From Jaapia argillacea MUCL 33604 (taxonomy: Eukaryota; Basidiomycota; Agaricomycetes; Jaapiales; Jaapiaceae): a DNA stretch of 64,000 bases. The notes below the pieces were generated by a model, which was given only the letters and a program-made list of their open reading frames with translations, was not told the DNA's origin and did no database searches. The stretch is from positions 188,943-252,942 of the forward strand of contig KL197733.1 of assembly GCA_000697665.1 (NCBI GenBank). The letters are read 5' to 3'. The position numbers and the translations under genes are program-made. Positions 35,720 to 46,706 of this stretch are shown in pieces (the stretch's first letter is position 1; every line of letters starts with the position of its first letter).

Positions 35720-36050
35720 GGGTTGCTGGCGTTGAGATAAGAACCGGTGACAGGTCACCTCCGGATTGAATGCGAGGGGGCAAAGTATGACCAGATGACC
35801 TTTGTCGCACATTCGAGAAAAGCAAGGGCGCCGGGAGTTGGAATGGGAATATCGAGAGTCGGCAAGAAGGCATCCCCAAAAAGAACACTGGGGAGCAAAG
35901 CATGACCAGATGACTTGGCGTACGTTCGAGGTAACAGGGCGCCAGGCGTTGACATGAGAGCCGGCGAAAGGGTACACCGGAAAGAGAGCGAGGTAGCAGA
36001 GTATACCAATCCAGATGACCTCTGGTGGATTCGGCCTGTGTAGAACAGGT
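35720..36050. repeat. three imperfect ~115-bp tandem units
   Basis: Units share GCAAAG(T/C)ATGACCAGATGAC (35780 and 35896) and, more weakly, CCAATCCAGATGACC (36006). Each copy has GGCGCC(A/G)GG(C/A)GTTG or a similar GGCGTTGA block about 60 bp away. Divergence between units is roughly 30 percent by eye. Confidence 0.55.
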
Positions 36051-36052
36051 CA

Positions 36053-36571
36053 TCAAAGAAGTAGCTCTCTCCGCAGTCGAGTTGACTAGATTAACCATAT
36101 GGGTGGTCATTTTCAACGACCCAAACAGCTGGCCCCAAAGAACGGAGAGCAAAATGGAGGAGAAACCTGTGTCTTGACAATAGGATATCGAAGAAGTAGT
36201 TCTCTCCGCAGTAGGGCTGACGAGATTAACCATATGGGAGGTCGTTTTCGACGAGGGGAGAGCAAATGGACGAGAAACATTGTCTGATGATCGGACATCG
36301 TAGAAGCTCGTCAAGCGCCGGGGCTGCGTAGATTAACCAAATGGGAGGTCGTTTTCGACGTCCGAGCATCGCTGGGTTCAAAGAGTGGAGTGCAAATGAA
36401 CGAGAAACATTGTCTTGACAGTCGGACACTGAAGAAGTAGCTCGATAAGTACTAGGGCTGACGAGATTAACCATATGGGTGGTCGTTTTCGACGTCTGGC
36501 ACAGCATCGGCCGGCCCCAAAGAGCGGAGAGTAAAATGAAGGGGGAACATTGCATTGGCCCATATGGTTAA
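36053..36571. repeat. four imperfect 107-135-bp tandem units with palindromic core
   Basis: The core ATTAACC(A)TATGGG occurs at 36090, 36225, 36332 (CCAAATGG variant) and 36466, each followed by (T/A)GGTC(A/G)TTTTC(A/G)ACG and preceded by GAAGTAG...GACTAG or GACGAG. A fifth copy, CCCATATGGTTAA at 36559-36571, is inverted. Start-to-start spacing is 135, 107 and 134 bp. CCATATGG is a perfect palindrome, of the kind bound by a dimeric regulator. Confidence 0.7.
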
Positions 36572-36869
36572 GTTCAGCGTGGCGGTCATCCCTTGGCGCC
36601 GATAGATGTGGCAGAGGGGAGAAGAGACAAATCGATGGACTAGATGAGTAGTGTGGGACACGCTGTCAGCGCGCGAGGAGCACCGGTGCGGGAAAACCTC
36701 CGCGTAGTGGTTCTTCGGCGTCAAAGACATGATCTGATGGAGGATCGGAGGGGGATGGATAGGCAGAGGCGATGACCAGGCAGAGGACAGCAGTATACAT
36801 AAGAGCGCAAAAGATTGCTATTTCGACATACCCAACCTCCACTTGTGCTTCCAACATACAAACTGCACC

Positions 36870-39028
36870 ATGTCCTTCACTGATAGCTTGGTCCATAACA
36901 CCGACCCTAACCCCTACAATCAGTTGATTGTTCAAAGTCAGAAAATGATCAATGATGCGTTCTATAACATGTGGGCCATAGCCGACACCGGTTCTCCGTT
37001 GCTATCTTTGGACGTCACCGTCTCCGATGTCGGCGAACTCAAAGGCGATCTCGATGCACCCTCGGCCAGCCTCCATGTTACTTCGTCCACCCCGCAGTTG
37101 TACTTCTTCGTCACTTTCACGTCTGGCACACTCACCCTCGATACCAACAAATCTTGGGATGTAACCGGCTGGAAATTCTCGTTCCCAGTCAACATTGGTA
37201 CGCATCCTTGTTTCTATCTATCCCAGATCTTTGTTGACGACGACTTCGACAGGGACCGTCGTTTTGAACAGCGGAGATCCTGGCTATGACGACTACAAGA
37301 CAAAGATGGGGATAACCGACGGGGATTTCTCTTTGGCCCAACTCTACATCGATGCTTCCCGTGGGTCATTCCGTCCTAACTTTTATATCGACTCTGTATT
37401 CATAGTGCTCTATTTCTTCAGAGGCCACCGAACTGGACATGGACCGAAGCTCTTTCGGAACCGAGGTCTGGTCGTCAGAGACCGACACCATCCAGCAGGA
37501 CTTCAAAGATTTCGTGCAGGGCTGGATCACCCAGATGGCAGATGGTGACAAAACCATCATCGGCGTGGCTCTTCAAACATCCAACCCGTCCTCCGGTAAG
37601 ACTTATCCGTAACTTGACGATACAGATCCCCGACTGACATACATTTACCAGTGAACTCTGTCGCTCCAACTTTCCCGCCCACCTCGTTGGACGAGACCAT
37701 GTACCCATGGATCGATCCTAGTTCCCCAGGTCAGGCAACCGACGACCTCGATGCAAACGCACTCTGCTATCTTATGATGACCGGCAACGTCAGCCCCCCA
37801 TCTCCCCCATCTCTCCCCTACTCGGGAACATGGGTCAACGACCAAGATAACAACCAAGGCGTGCTGTGCATGAATTCCAGTCAATTCTGGGATCAGTGGT
37901 TGCTGCCCTTGGTCCAAGTGGTCAATGCTGCCACAGAGGTATATCCCACCACACCATATCTCGATGCCAACTGGGATGGTAGCGGTGCCGTTGCCCCCGA
38001 GCTTTATGTCGGCTATAACCCCGACCATACCGACTCCTCGGATTCGTACTTTAGTTTTGGCGCTTCTGGAGTCAATACGTGGACATGGACCGGAGACTCT
38101 CAGTCGTCTCATAATGACGCGAGCGCTGACTTGGGTTCTTGGTGGAACGAGCTAGAGGCTTGGGAAAATAGTGAGTTTCCGCTGATGAATGCATCACGCG
38201 AGGGGCTGGAACGCAAATGCTGACCATCGCTACTGCACCTCATAGCAAACTCATCGTCCTCCCTTCAGTTTGACCAAGGTGGTCAACAGATCAGTTTCAC
38301 GGGTGTCAGCACATTCGAGTTTACCGTCAAACAATCAGGTGTGGTCTCGGGGCCGTACAAGACGGAAGCCACGTAATTTAAATCCCCTTATCACTCCGTG
38401 TTTTCGCTGATCACTCGGAGAACAGCTTCACAATCACTACCAACTGGCACCTCAATTTCGCCCTCGGTGTAGTCAGTGACGGAGGTCTCCAAATCGCCTT
38501 GATTCCGGACCCAGAAGGGACCTCCGCCTGCACGTCCACGGGCGAAAGTCAAACAGAGGGGATCGACTGGGACATCGATTGGGACACCTACACCAATTAC
38601 ATCAGCAGCACCATCAACGACACTTTCAGTTCCAACCTTGGAGAAGTTGAGAATGATCTCTTGGAGGCTCTCGCAGACCAGCACAAGTTGTTCCTCCCCG
38701 CAAGCGGCACCTTCTTGATGGAGGATGCCATGTTCAATGATCGTGGAGACCTCTTGGCTACGCTCCACTACAATGGGTAAGTCCCCCCACGTTGAAAGAG
38801 CAGTGACGATTTGCTGATATCAATTTTTTTTTCAGGGCCCCGCCACCCGGCCAGGACGCAAAGATGCCAGCGTACCTTGCGAAACTGCCCAAGCGGTTGG
38901 CGAAGCGCCCTGTGGTTCCTCGAAAGAAACCTCATGGACCCTTCCGTGGTCCTCTCATGAAGATCCCTGCCAAGGAAGCCGTCCCAGTCGGTGGCGTACC
39001 CCCCAAGGTAGCCGGTAAGGGAAAGTAG
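36870..39028 (+). CDS. beta-rich protein with basic tail, partner of divergent gene
   Basis: About 560 residues from seven exons, all junctions in phase. The N-terminal part reads as alternating amphipathic strands after a first helix (YNQLIVQSQKMINDAFYNMW, SPLLSLDVTVSDVGELKGDL, PQLYFFVTFTSGTLTLD). The middle is Asp/Trp-rich (PYLDANWDGSGAVAPELYVG, WDIDWDTYTNYISS). A late block, FLPASGTFLMEDAMFNDRGD, ends the fold, and the tail is Pro/Lys-rich (LAKRPVVPRKKPHGPF) and probably disordered. It has no signal peptide or membrane segment. The strand pattern and the late block recall TULIP-fold P47-type lipid-binding proteins, but this is only an impression. Start: ATG at 36870 in CACCATGTC, a good context. 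Its function is unknown. Confidence 0.75.
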
Positions 39029-40682
39029 TTGGGATGGCCTGATTGCAAGCGAGGTGATTTCCACAGTCCAATGAACATGTCACAATCTTTTTGTTTGTAA
39101 GAGTATGAGTGTCGAAACGGGTAAATCGTCCGTGATTTGTATGATGTAAAGTCGAAGTCGTTGTGATGTTCTGTAGGTTCCATTCCTGATGTAGTGTTCG
39201 TTTTTGCGCAAAGATTCTCTCATATTTCTGCCATCTCCTTTGTAGGCTATGAGTCTTACAATAAAGGAATGTACTAGCTACTGTTGATCTGATTCTCAGG
39301 ACAGTTATTTCTTGCTAACATGTACCCGTCGGCTTCCATAGTTGCTTCAGGGCAAAATGTCTCTGGCGGGCCGGTTATGAACACGTTGCTAAGTTTTTGT
39401 TCATCGGAGCGAACTCTTTCGTTAAGCGTCCAGTCGACAATTGAATGGATCCGAACGTACGCATTTCGCATTCAATTCTGGTTTGCCAACGAAATAGGAC
39501 TGGTAGGCTTCGCTCCAGGATTTCGCGACTGACTCCACAAGGAACAACGCGTCGACTGGTTATGCCTTTCCCAAAAGTTCTAACCGTGATCTGCTGCGAA
39601 ATCCTGACCTTCAACGGCGATTCATAGCAACACAACACGTTCGCCTTTACCGTCGCCTTGCGTAGTCACCTGTACCACACCTCCCACTGTCAACATGCCG
39701 GCATGGACGAAGTTATCATCATGACGACTCCAAGCAGATCCGGTGATGCTTCACGATCATCACACTTTTCTCCAGGTAAGTACGTTTTTATCCACCCGAA
39801 CCTAAAGACGTTCAGTTTCAATCTGGTACCAGCGACAATATCTTAGCACCTTGCCTCCTCACGCCAGGTCGTGCGTAACTTTCCGAAGCTGTTCGCATCC
39901 GCCTCAGCAGCTTGCTAACACGGAATTATTCGCGTATGGCCTCATTCCAGCCTTGGGGGGTCGTCTCACTACCTCGACCAGAACGGTTACCGACGCAGGA
40001 TGCGTAACCAAGACCAACAAATGTCATGACTGTGCGCGTTGTGAACTCCCTTTTCGACCCTCCACACTGCGCATAGAGCTTGGAAGTGTGGAGCCCCGAA
40101 ATCGTAACGTGATGATACTCGTCCCCTTGTTGCAGATATCTCCACCATCCACACTAGCGTCTACATATTCTGGGCGGTCAGTGCTTTTGCCCTCTCTGCT
40201 GATTGCCAAAACTTATCCACCAGGTTAGGGTTCCCTTTTGGCTGATTGCTGCCCGCGTTGCGAGACGAAGTTCACTCATTCCCAACGATGGTTCCCTATA
40301 TTGAGAATGAGATGTGTAGAATGACTCCGATGGCTATGGTCATGTCGCGACTGGCTATGGACTGGACCACAATCTGACCGCTCTGACGGTTATGGTTGTT
40401 TCGTTCCGATTCTCCAATCGGACCGCCAGTGTCTTTCCATGCCTTTCGAACTTGCTTGCACGTTGCAATTGACTTTATATTCGCCGGCCTATCAGCGTTT
40501 CAATGCCGCACTTTTTTTATATTCTCGGTCTCGAAATCACGTCTGGCATCCGGTCCGACTCCGGGCTTCTTTGACAGGGGAGTCATCCTCTCCTTTGTTC
40601 TGATCTGAACTTACATAAGTCCACGTCAACTCATCTTTGCCCTCCTGTAGCTCCTTCCCATACCTTGCTGGCCCCCAGAAGT
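39029..40682. other. long intergenic region holding degenerate segment B
   Basis: This 1.65 kb follows the divergent pair and precedes the zinc-finger genes. Positions 39618-40290 resemble 31141-31760. One stretch at about 40133-40222 reads DISTIHTSVYIFWAVSAFAL in one frame and may be an exon relic of a membrane protein; no full gene can be assembled. A pyrimidine-rich leader of the zinc-finger gene ends the region. Confidence 0.4.
39618..40290 (+). repeat. degenerate direct segment B (partner 31141-31760)
   Basis: Direct-orientation partner of segment A. Anchors: 39618-39647 (ATAGCAACACAACACGTTCG region) and 40215-40243 (around GGTTAGGGTTCCCTT). Weaker matches are TTTCCGAAGC...GTTCGC near 39885 and TTCCCAACGATGG near 40280, all in the same order as in A. 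Confidence 0.35.
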
Positions 40683-41613
40683 ATGGTGTGGTGCACCTCT
40701 TGTGATCGCTCGTTTGTGTCTCAACACGCCCTCGAGCAGCATCTGGAGGCTTCCCCCAACCACAACTATTGCTCGAAATGCGAGCGCGACTTCAACTCTT
40801 GGAACGCCTTGCGAACCCATTACATCAATAGTCCAATCCACTACTTTTGTCGTGGATGTGACGACGACTTTGATGACGACGACGAGCTAGACGATCATAT
40901 CGAGGAGAATCACTGGTACTGTGGGAATTGCGAAAAGTTCTTCGAGAGCGAGTTGGGTTTGAGAGAACATTATCGGCAGAGTCCCGCTCACTTTTATTGT
41001 CCGTCTTGCGACAAGCACTTCCAGAATGACAACAATTTGCAGCAGGTATGTCTTTCTCCGAAATCATTGTCCCAGTTCGTCATGGCTGATTTGCTCTTGC
41101 CTGTAGCATCTCAGATCTGCGATTCACGTTGGTCGTCCCTTCAATTGTCCTGGGTCAGGGTGCGGGAAATCGTTCCCCTCGATCGCAGCTTTGACTCTCC
41201 ACCTCGAGTCCGGAACCTGCCCTTCTGGTATAACCCGCAAAAAGCTGGATAAACGTGTCGCCGAGTTCGACAGACAAGGGCTCATCACGGACCGCCTTCG
41301 CATCACATCCGAATCCCCTTACCAAGTCACCGACACCTATGCGACAGACGCAGCTTGGAATGGTTCCGCCTACGAATGCTATTTCTGCGCACGGGGATTT
41401 CGTACCCTCTTTGCACTGAATCAGCACTTGAAGTCACCTGTCCACGAGAGCGCCAATTATAGGTGTCCGCATTGCCAAGTCCAGTTTGGGACGTTGAGTG
41501 GGTTGGTTCAGCATATCGAGAGTGGGGAGTGTGGAGTGATGAAGTTTGGGTCAACCAAGAGGGTGGTGGACGAGCTTACTACTGGCCTACAGAACTGGAA
41601 GTTGCTGAGGTAA
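40683..41613 (+). CDS. C2H2 zinc-finger protein, paralog 1
   Basis: About 290 residues in two exons; the intron falls after NNLQQ and resumes at HLRSAIHVGR. Fingers follow C-x2-C-x12-H-x5-H, the spacing of RNA- or protein-binding matrin/U1-like fingers rather than classic TFIIIA fingers: CTSCDRSFVSQHALEQHLEA, CSKCERDFNSWNALRTHY, CRGCDDDFDDDDELDDHI, CGNCEKFFESELGLREHY and CPSCDKHFQNDNNLQQ. Then come CYFCARGFRTLFALNQHL and a final C2HC finger, CPHCQVQFGTLSGLVQHI. Neighbouring fingers are linked by the repeated SPxHxYC. The C-terminus ends TGLQNWKLLR. It is one of three paralogs within 4 kb. Targets are unknown. Confidence 0.85.
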
Positions 41614-41808
41614 ATTTCATGATGTTGGGAGGTTGGTGCCCATTCCGACGACCTCTCGCAGAGCCTTAGCCTGTTGACATTTGTGATCGTAACCCATGGG
41701 ACTTTGTAGTAGAATCCCGTGTAATCGTGCACTTGAAGTTATGAACCCCGTTGTCAATGATTTGGACAACATCATTAGGCATGTAGTTACCGCCATGGTG
41801 TGTAGCAG

Positions 41809-41853
<45 letters not shown>

Positions 41854-42135
41854 CACAGCGTGGTCCCGTTGAGGAACTGCCGGATGTTCCGTGGCGATGC
41901 AGTCCTTCTGGTTAAACTATCTCGGTCTGCGCTTCCATCTTAGAACTTTGGCACATTGCATACTAGTACGAGTACTTATGACCGCTCTGCGGAAACGTGG
42001 CATGTGAATCTGACTGCGATGGCTTGGCCTCGTGCTTTGAGCAAGCTTTGTTCTTTTGTGAGCCTTTATAAGAACTTATCGTAAAGCCGTCGCCCCCACT
42101 TCCCCCCTCCCTCATCCTCATCAACCCAAGGAACC
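41614..42135. other. intergenic between zinc-finger paralogs
   Basis: Contains an (ATAG)n microsatellite and the promoter of paralog 2. No gene is seen. Confidence 0.5.
41810..41853. repeat. (GATA)11 microsatellite
   Basis: Forty-four bases of uninterrupted GATA units between the two tandem zinc-finger genes. Likely length-polymorphic among strains. No function implied. Confidence 0.95.
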
Positions 42136-43053
42136 ATGGCATGGTGCGACCGTTGCGATCGCTACTTTGTATCCCAACATGCTCTCGAGATGCACATCGC
42201 AAACTCTTCCTCACACCACTACTGCTCCCGATGCGAACGCGACTTCACCTCGCCCAACGCCTTGGAGTCCCACCTCGTCAATAGTCCTAATCATAACTAT
42301 TGTCGCGAGTGCGGCGATGACTTTGATGACTGGCAGGAGTTGGACGAGCATATCGAGGAAAATCATTGGCATTGCGATGATTGTGACATGTTCTTCCGAA
42401 ACGAAGTCGGGTTGAAAGAGCATTATCGCCAGAGCGCAGCCCACCATTATTGTGGGCCTTGTGCCAGACATTTCGGCAACGCCAACAGCCTGCAGAATGT
42501 GAGTTCCCCATCGTATTCTTGTCAACGTGTCTTTGTTGAACCAGAACTTCCTTTGTAGCATCTCAGATCGACAATCCACGTTGGCCGTACCCTCAACTGC
42601 CCCGGCGCACGGTGCAACAAGTCCTTCCCGTCCATCTCCGCACTGACTCTCCACCTCGAATCTGATACCTGTCGCTCCGGTATGACCCGCAAGAAGGTTA
42701 ATAACCTTGTAAAGGACATCGACACCACAGGCGTAATCACCGACCGTCGTCTAATCACCGCTGCTTCCAACTCTCGCACCACCAACACCTATGCCACAGA
42801 GGCGGCCTGGAACGGCACCGCCTTCGAATGCTACTTTTGCGCACGAAAGTTCCGTACTCTCGACGCGCTGAATCAGCATTTGAGGTCCCCTACTCACGAG
42901 AATCAAATTTATAAATGCCCACATTGTCAGGTGAAGTTCGTGACATTGAGTGGGTTGGTGCAGCATGTAGAGAGCGAGAAGTGTGGAGTGCTAAGGTTTG
43001 CCATGAGAGTCATGGAGGGGCTCACAGCCGGGTTGCAGAAGCTTTTACTTTGA
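42136..43053 (+). CDS. C2H2 zinc-finger protein, paralog 2
   Basis: About 285 residues with the same two-exon layout as paralog 1; the intron falls after NSLQN and exon 2 starts HLRSTIHVGR. Fingers: CDRCDRYFVSQHALEMHIAN, CSRCERDFTSPNALESHL, CRECGDDFDDWQELDEHI, CDDCDMFFRNEVGLKEHY, CGPCARHFGNANSLQN, a Cys-Pro-Gly-Ala-Arg-Cys finger, CYFCARKFRTLDALNQHL and CPHCQVKFVTLSGLVQHV with a terminal Cys ligand. A spacer between the two finger blocks contains TNTYATEAAWNGTAFE, conserved in all three paralogs. Every Cys/His ligand seen in paralog 1 is kept, so it looks functional. Confidence 0.85.
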
Positions 43054-43534
43054 GGCCTTGCATCATGAGGGGTTGTCGGACTGTCTTCGCCCACCTCTCT
43101 TGTTGCGGTCCATAGTCCCCTCCTAACACTGATTGATTTCTCTACTCTCCTTCATCCCCATCCCTTCTTGGCTTTCTTGGTGCTCCATTAAACCCGGACT
43201 CGTATAGTTCTTACAATGGTCTTGAATGTTGAATCACCTGTACTCATAATGTGTATACTTGTAACTTTGGAAGCCGTCAATGAAATGTACAACTTATATC
43301 TATTTCCCATTCCCTTGCACTGATTGTCATTATAGAGGGATCGTTTATTAAGCTTTAGCTCGATGGATTTTATGAGAGTGGTGGAACTGGATATAGAGAG
43401 TACATATTAGATTAGAATCGATGGCCAAATTGTGGCTTGGACGGATAACGGGTAACGGGGATATCGACTTGAGGAGGTGGGTCCTGGCGGGACGACGGAG
43501 CAAGGGCATATCGAGAGCATGAACCTAAACCTCA
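43054..43534. other. intergenic, convergent 3' ends
   Basis: This 481 bp separates the 3' ends of paralogs 2 (+) and 3 (-). It is AT-rich near 43200-43420. No gene is seen. Confidence 0.4.
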
Positions 43535-44640
43535 TCAACGCAACAACTTCTGCAACCCAGTCGTAAGATCCCCAATGACCTTCTGCGCAGCCCTAAACCT
43601 CATCACTCCACACTTCTCGCTCTCCACATGCTGGACGAACGCCGAAAACAACACAAATCTCGCCCCACATTCCGGACCTGGGCATTTATATATCTTCTCC
43701 TCATGTACACCCGACCTCAGATGCTGATTCAACGCCTCGAGCGTTCTGAACTGACGTGCTTGACGATGAGGAGGGCAAAAGTAACATTGGTATGCGGAAC
43801 CGTTCCACGCTGCAGAGGTGGCGTATGTTTGGATGGTGTCGGAAGGGTGGTAGGTGATGAGACGGTCGGTGATAAGATGTTCGGTATCATGTTGGCGTAC
43901 CATTTGGTCAAGTTTGGGACGGTTCATGCCAGAGGGGCAGGTACCGGCTTCGACGTGGAGGGAGAGTGCGGCGATGGTGGGGAAGGTTTTGGGACAGCCT
44001 GGGCATTTGATGGTTCGTCCGAGGTGGATACTAGATCTGAGATGCTAAATCCACAAAACGAGTAAGACCGGCGATCCTGGCTAGCCCAGTTGGAAGACAA
44101 AGAGAATGCACGTACGTTTCGCAAGCTATTATCACTACCAAAGTGCTTGGCGCAAGGCGCACAATAGTGGTGCGCAGGGCTTTGTCGAAAATGATCCTTC
44201 AACCCAACTTCGTTCTTGAAGAACCAGTCACAAGCGCGACAATGATCGTGCCCATGTTCCATCTCCAAGTGCTCTTCCAACTCTTCCTCGTAGTTATAAT
44301 GCTGGTTACACCCAGCACAAAACACGTGCGCAGAGCTCTGTCGATAATGTTCTCGCAACCCATAGTTATTCTTGAAGAATTCGCTACAGGACTCGCAATA
44401 CTGATCCCAATGATCCTGCTCGATGTGATCGCGCAGGTCGTCGTCGTCGTCGTAAATGTTTCCGCAGCCGTGACAATAGGCGTGGTATTGGCTGTTAGCG
44501 TAATGACTCTCCAAGGCATTTGGCGAGGTAAAGTCTTGGTCGCATTTGAAACAATAGTTGTGAAGCGGGGATTTGAGGAGGTGCTGGTCGAGAGACTGAA
44601 GCGAGGCGAATTGACGCTGGCATAAACCGCACCAGACCAT
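43535..44640 (-). CDS. C2H2 zinc-finger protein, paralog 3 (inverted, longer)
   Basis: About 340 residues. The intron sits at the same place as in paralogs 1 and 2 (after NSLRN, resuming HLRSSIHLGR). It has one more finger pair than its neighbours: CGLCQRQFASLQSLDQHLLK, CFKCDQDFTSPNALESHY, CHGCGNIYDDDDDLRDHI, CESCSEFFKNNYGLREHY, the extra CAGCNQHYNYEEELEEHL, CRACDWFFKNEVGLKDHF and CAPCAKHFGSDNSLRN. The spacer keeps IQTYATSAAWNGSAYQ, and the next finger has an insertion, CYFCPPHRQARQFRTLEALN. ATG at 44640 aligns with the paralogs' MVWC/MAWC start. It converges on paralog 2, so the trio arose by tandem and inverted duplication. Confidence 0.85.
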
Positions 44641-45222
44641 TGTTTGAGATGAGATATTTGGCTGAGGGAGGGAGGGAGAAAGGCGGAAGAAAGGGGTTAT
44701 TTCATTTAAAATAATAACCAGGACGCGCAGCAAGCACGTGACGTGACAGAAAAAACAATTGTTTGTTTGAGGAACTTCGTGATGCTACTCGTATCCTAAC
44801 ACTGACAGCCTGCAGCTACTTTTACTTTCGAGTCTCACAGTATTCGTAACAATGATCTCCCTGGAATGCAGTGTGTTGTGCATCTCGAGGATTTTGAAGG
44901 GATCTTTTTCAAACGAGGGCCATATCAAAACTTCAGGAACTTGCAGCCTGCGGACTACGGGGGACTAAGCGACCAGTGACCACTTAAGCTTGGTGCACAT
45001 AAGAAACCGCTGACCATTGCTTGTCATCTTTTCACTCGCGCTAGTCCCATCTCCACCAAAATTTAATCTCTTCGCCAAATGGCTTTCAAGTTGGCCCGCC
45101 CAACCATGACGCGCACGACATCTGACCATTCCTTCACTCTTTAGCCTATTTCACGGCGGTATGTAAGACCCGGCCGTCACCAAGGACACCCCAGTCTACT
45201 TTGAACTTCTGCAACGACAATC
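44641..45222. other. divergent upstream region, zinc finger / SDR
   Basis: This 582 bp lies between the start codons of zinc-finger paralog 3 (-) and SDR 1 (+). No feature beyond presumed promoters is seen. Confidence 0.4.
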
Positions 45223-46527
45223 ATGTCCTCGAAAACTCAGACGAGTGGCAAGGGCAACGAAGCCCTCGTCGCAAAGGAATTGTTTGACCTCTCCGGTCTC
45301 AAAGCCGTCGTTACTGGAGGTATGCACTTGATCAATTACTCTGCTTAGTCCCACTCGAGGCTTCCGAGTGTTAATGTCTTGAACGGTGGTGGCACATAGG
45401 CGGTACAGGTATCGGTCTGATGATCACCCAAGCCTTGGTTGCGAATGGTGTCACGGTTTACATCACCGCCCGTCGCAAAGAAGTCCTTGACACGGTGGTC
45501 GAGAAATACAGCCATGGCCCAGGAAAGATCATCGCGTGAGTCCACCGTCGATTGAACCTCTCCTCAGACGCTAGTAATTTACTTGATGTATGCGTAGCGC
45601 TTCGTGTGATATAACATACAAAAACGATGTCATGCGCTTGGCGAAGGAGATTGAAAAAATGGAGCCGAACGGAATCCATATCTTGGTTGGTTCGCTTGCT
45701 GTATGCGCTTTCGAGATCCTCAACGGCGACGGATTTGCGCCTCTCACGATAGGTAAACAATGCGGGCATAGCCAGAGAGAGGGGAACGACAGCTTTCCAA
45801 ACTGGCGAGCCAAACATGAAGGATGCCAATTCCATTTCCGAGCATCTTTTGAAGGCGACACCCGAATCATGGGCCGGTATGCCTCTCCTCCTCTCTCTTA
45901 AGAAGCTCACGACTAGGCTCACGATGCGTGACTAGAAACCTTCGATACGAACGTAACCGCTCAGTACTTTGTTTCAGCCGCTTTCCTCCCGTTACTTAGC
46001 AAGGGAACCGCCAATACAAGTGGCTATTCCTCTTCCATCATCAACGTAGCCTCTATCTCCGGCATGAGCAGAGCTAGTAGCAGCGGTCAATATGCATACG
46101 CTGCTTCTAAAGCAGGTCCGTACCTCTTGCTACACCGTCTGTTATGTTCGCAAATAACGAATGTAAAACATTCGACAGCCTTCCTCCACCTCTCCAAAAT
46201 GCTCGGCACGACTCTGTCCCAATGCAAAGTCCGCGTCAACACAATCTGCCCAGGAATTTTCCCAAGTGAGATGACAACCGACACATCAGACGAGACGAAC
46301 AAGTCGTTCTTGGAGGATAAAGGTAGGGACCTGCCAGCAGGCAGGAGTGGAGACGAGGGGGATATGGCTAGTGCCGTGTTGTATCTGGTGGGGAAGAATA
46401 GTTTGTTCACGAACGGACAAGTGCTTTATCCTGATGGAGGTCAGTGTCTACGCGTTTTCGTTGATGGGATACGGACTGATTTTAGATGTTTGTAGGTGCT
46501 TTGTTGACTTCGCCGGCTGCTTTCTGA
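45223..46527 (+). CDS. short-chain dehydrogenase/reductase (SDR) 1
   Basis: NAD(P)-dependent oxidoreductase of the classical SDR superfamily, about 300 residues. Seen in order: cofactor loop VVTGGGTGIGLM, the arginine after strand 2 (YITARRKEV, which suggests NADP), HILVNNAGIARERG, the catalytic Ser region INVASISGMSRASSSG, the catalytic YAYAASK, and VNTICPGIFPSEMT. The end is LYPDGGALLTSPAAF. Six short introns; the exon/intron border HIL|GTTGGT...GATAG|VNNAG was chosen because it restores the NNAG motif. The substrate is unknown. A second SDR starts 180 bp downstream on the same strand. Confidence 0.88.
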
Positions 46528-46706
46528 AGGTTTTCGAGGAAAGGTTGGCATCCAAAGGATGTGAAGTGTACGAAACCGGATGTACTCATACTAGCGATGT
46601 TACATGCCTACCGAGATCTAATCTAGTTTCTGCAATCCCAATCTTATCTTATCTAAGCTCACGTCCACCTTCCACCATTTCCCCAGACTCCCACAAGCCA
46701 GTTAAC

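Larger units (their letters stand above)
35561..36869. promoter_or_regulatory. bidirectional promoter filled with tandem repeats
   Basis: The 1.3 kb between two divergent start codons consists largely of imperfect tandem repeats of two kinds, one at about 35720-36050 and one at about 36053-36571. The second carries four direct copies and one inverted copy of a motif with a CCATATGG palindrome. The repeats contain no splice-supported gene; open frames inside them repeat the same short peptides out of phase and are by-products. This is the likely regulatory region of both large genes. Confidence 0.6.

Noticed and set aside
35658-36730. Overlapping minus-strand frames with repeated peptides (RKRPPIWLISSAL-like)
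   Set aside because: They arise from the tandem DNA repeats, switch frame from unit to unit and lie in a promoter; not genes.
36870-39028. Firm assignment to the P47/TULIP family
   Set aside because: Only a loose resemblance in strand pattern and one late block; no diagnostic motif could be checked without a profile search.
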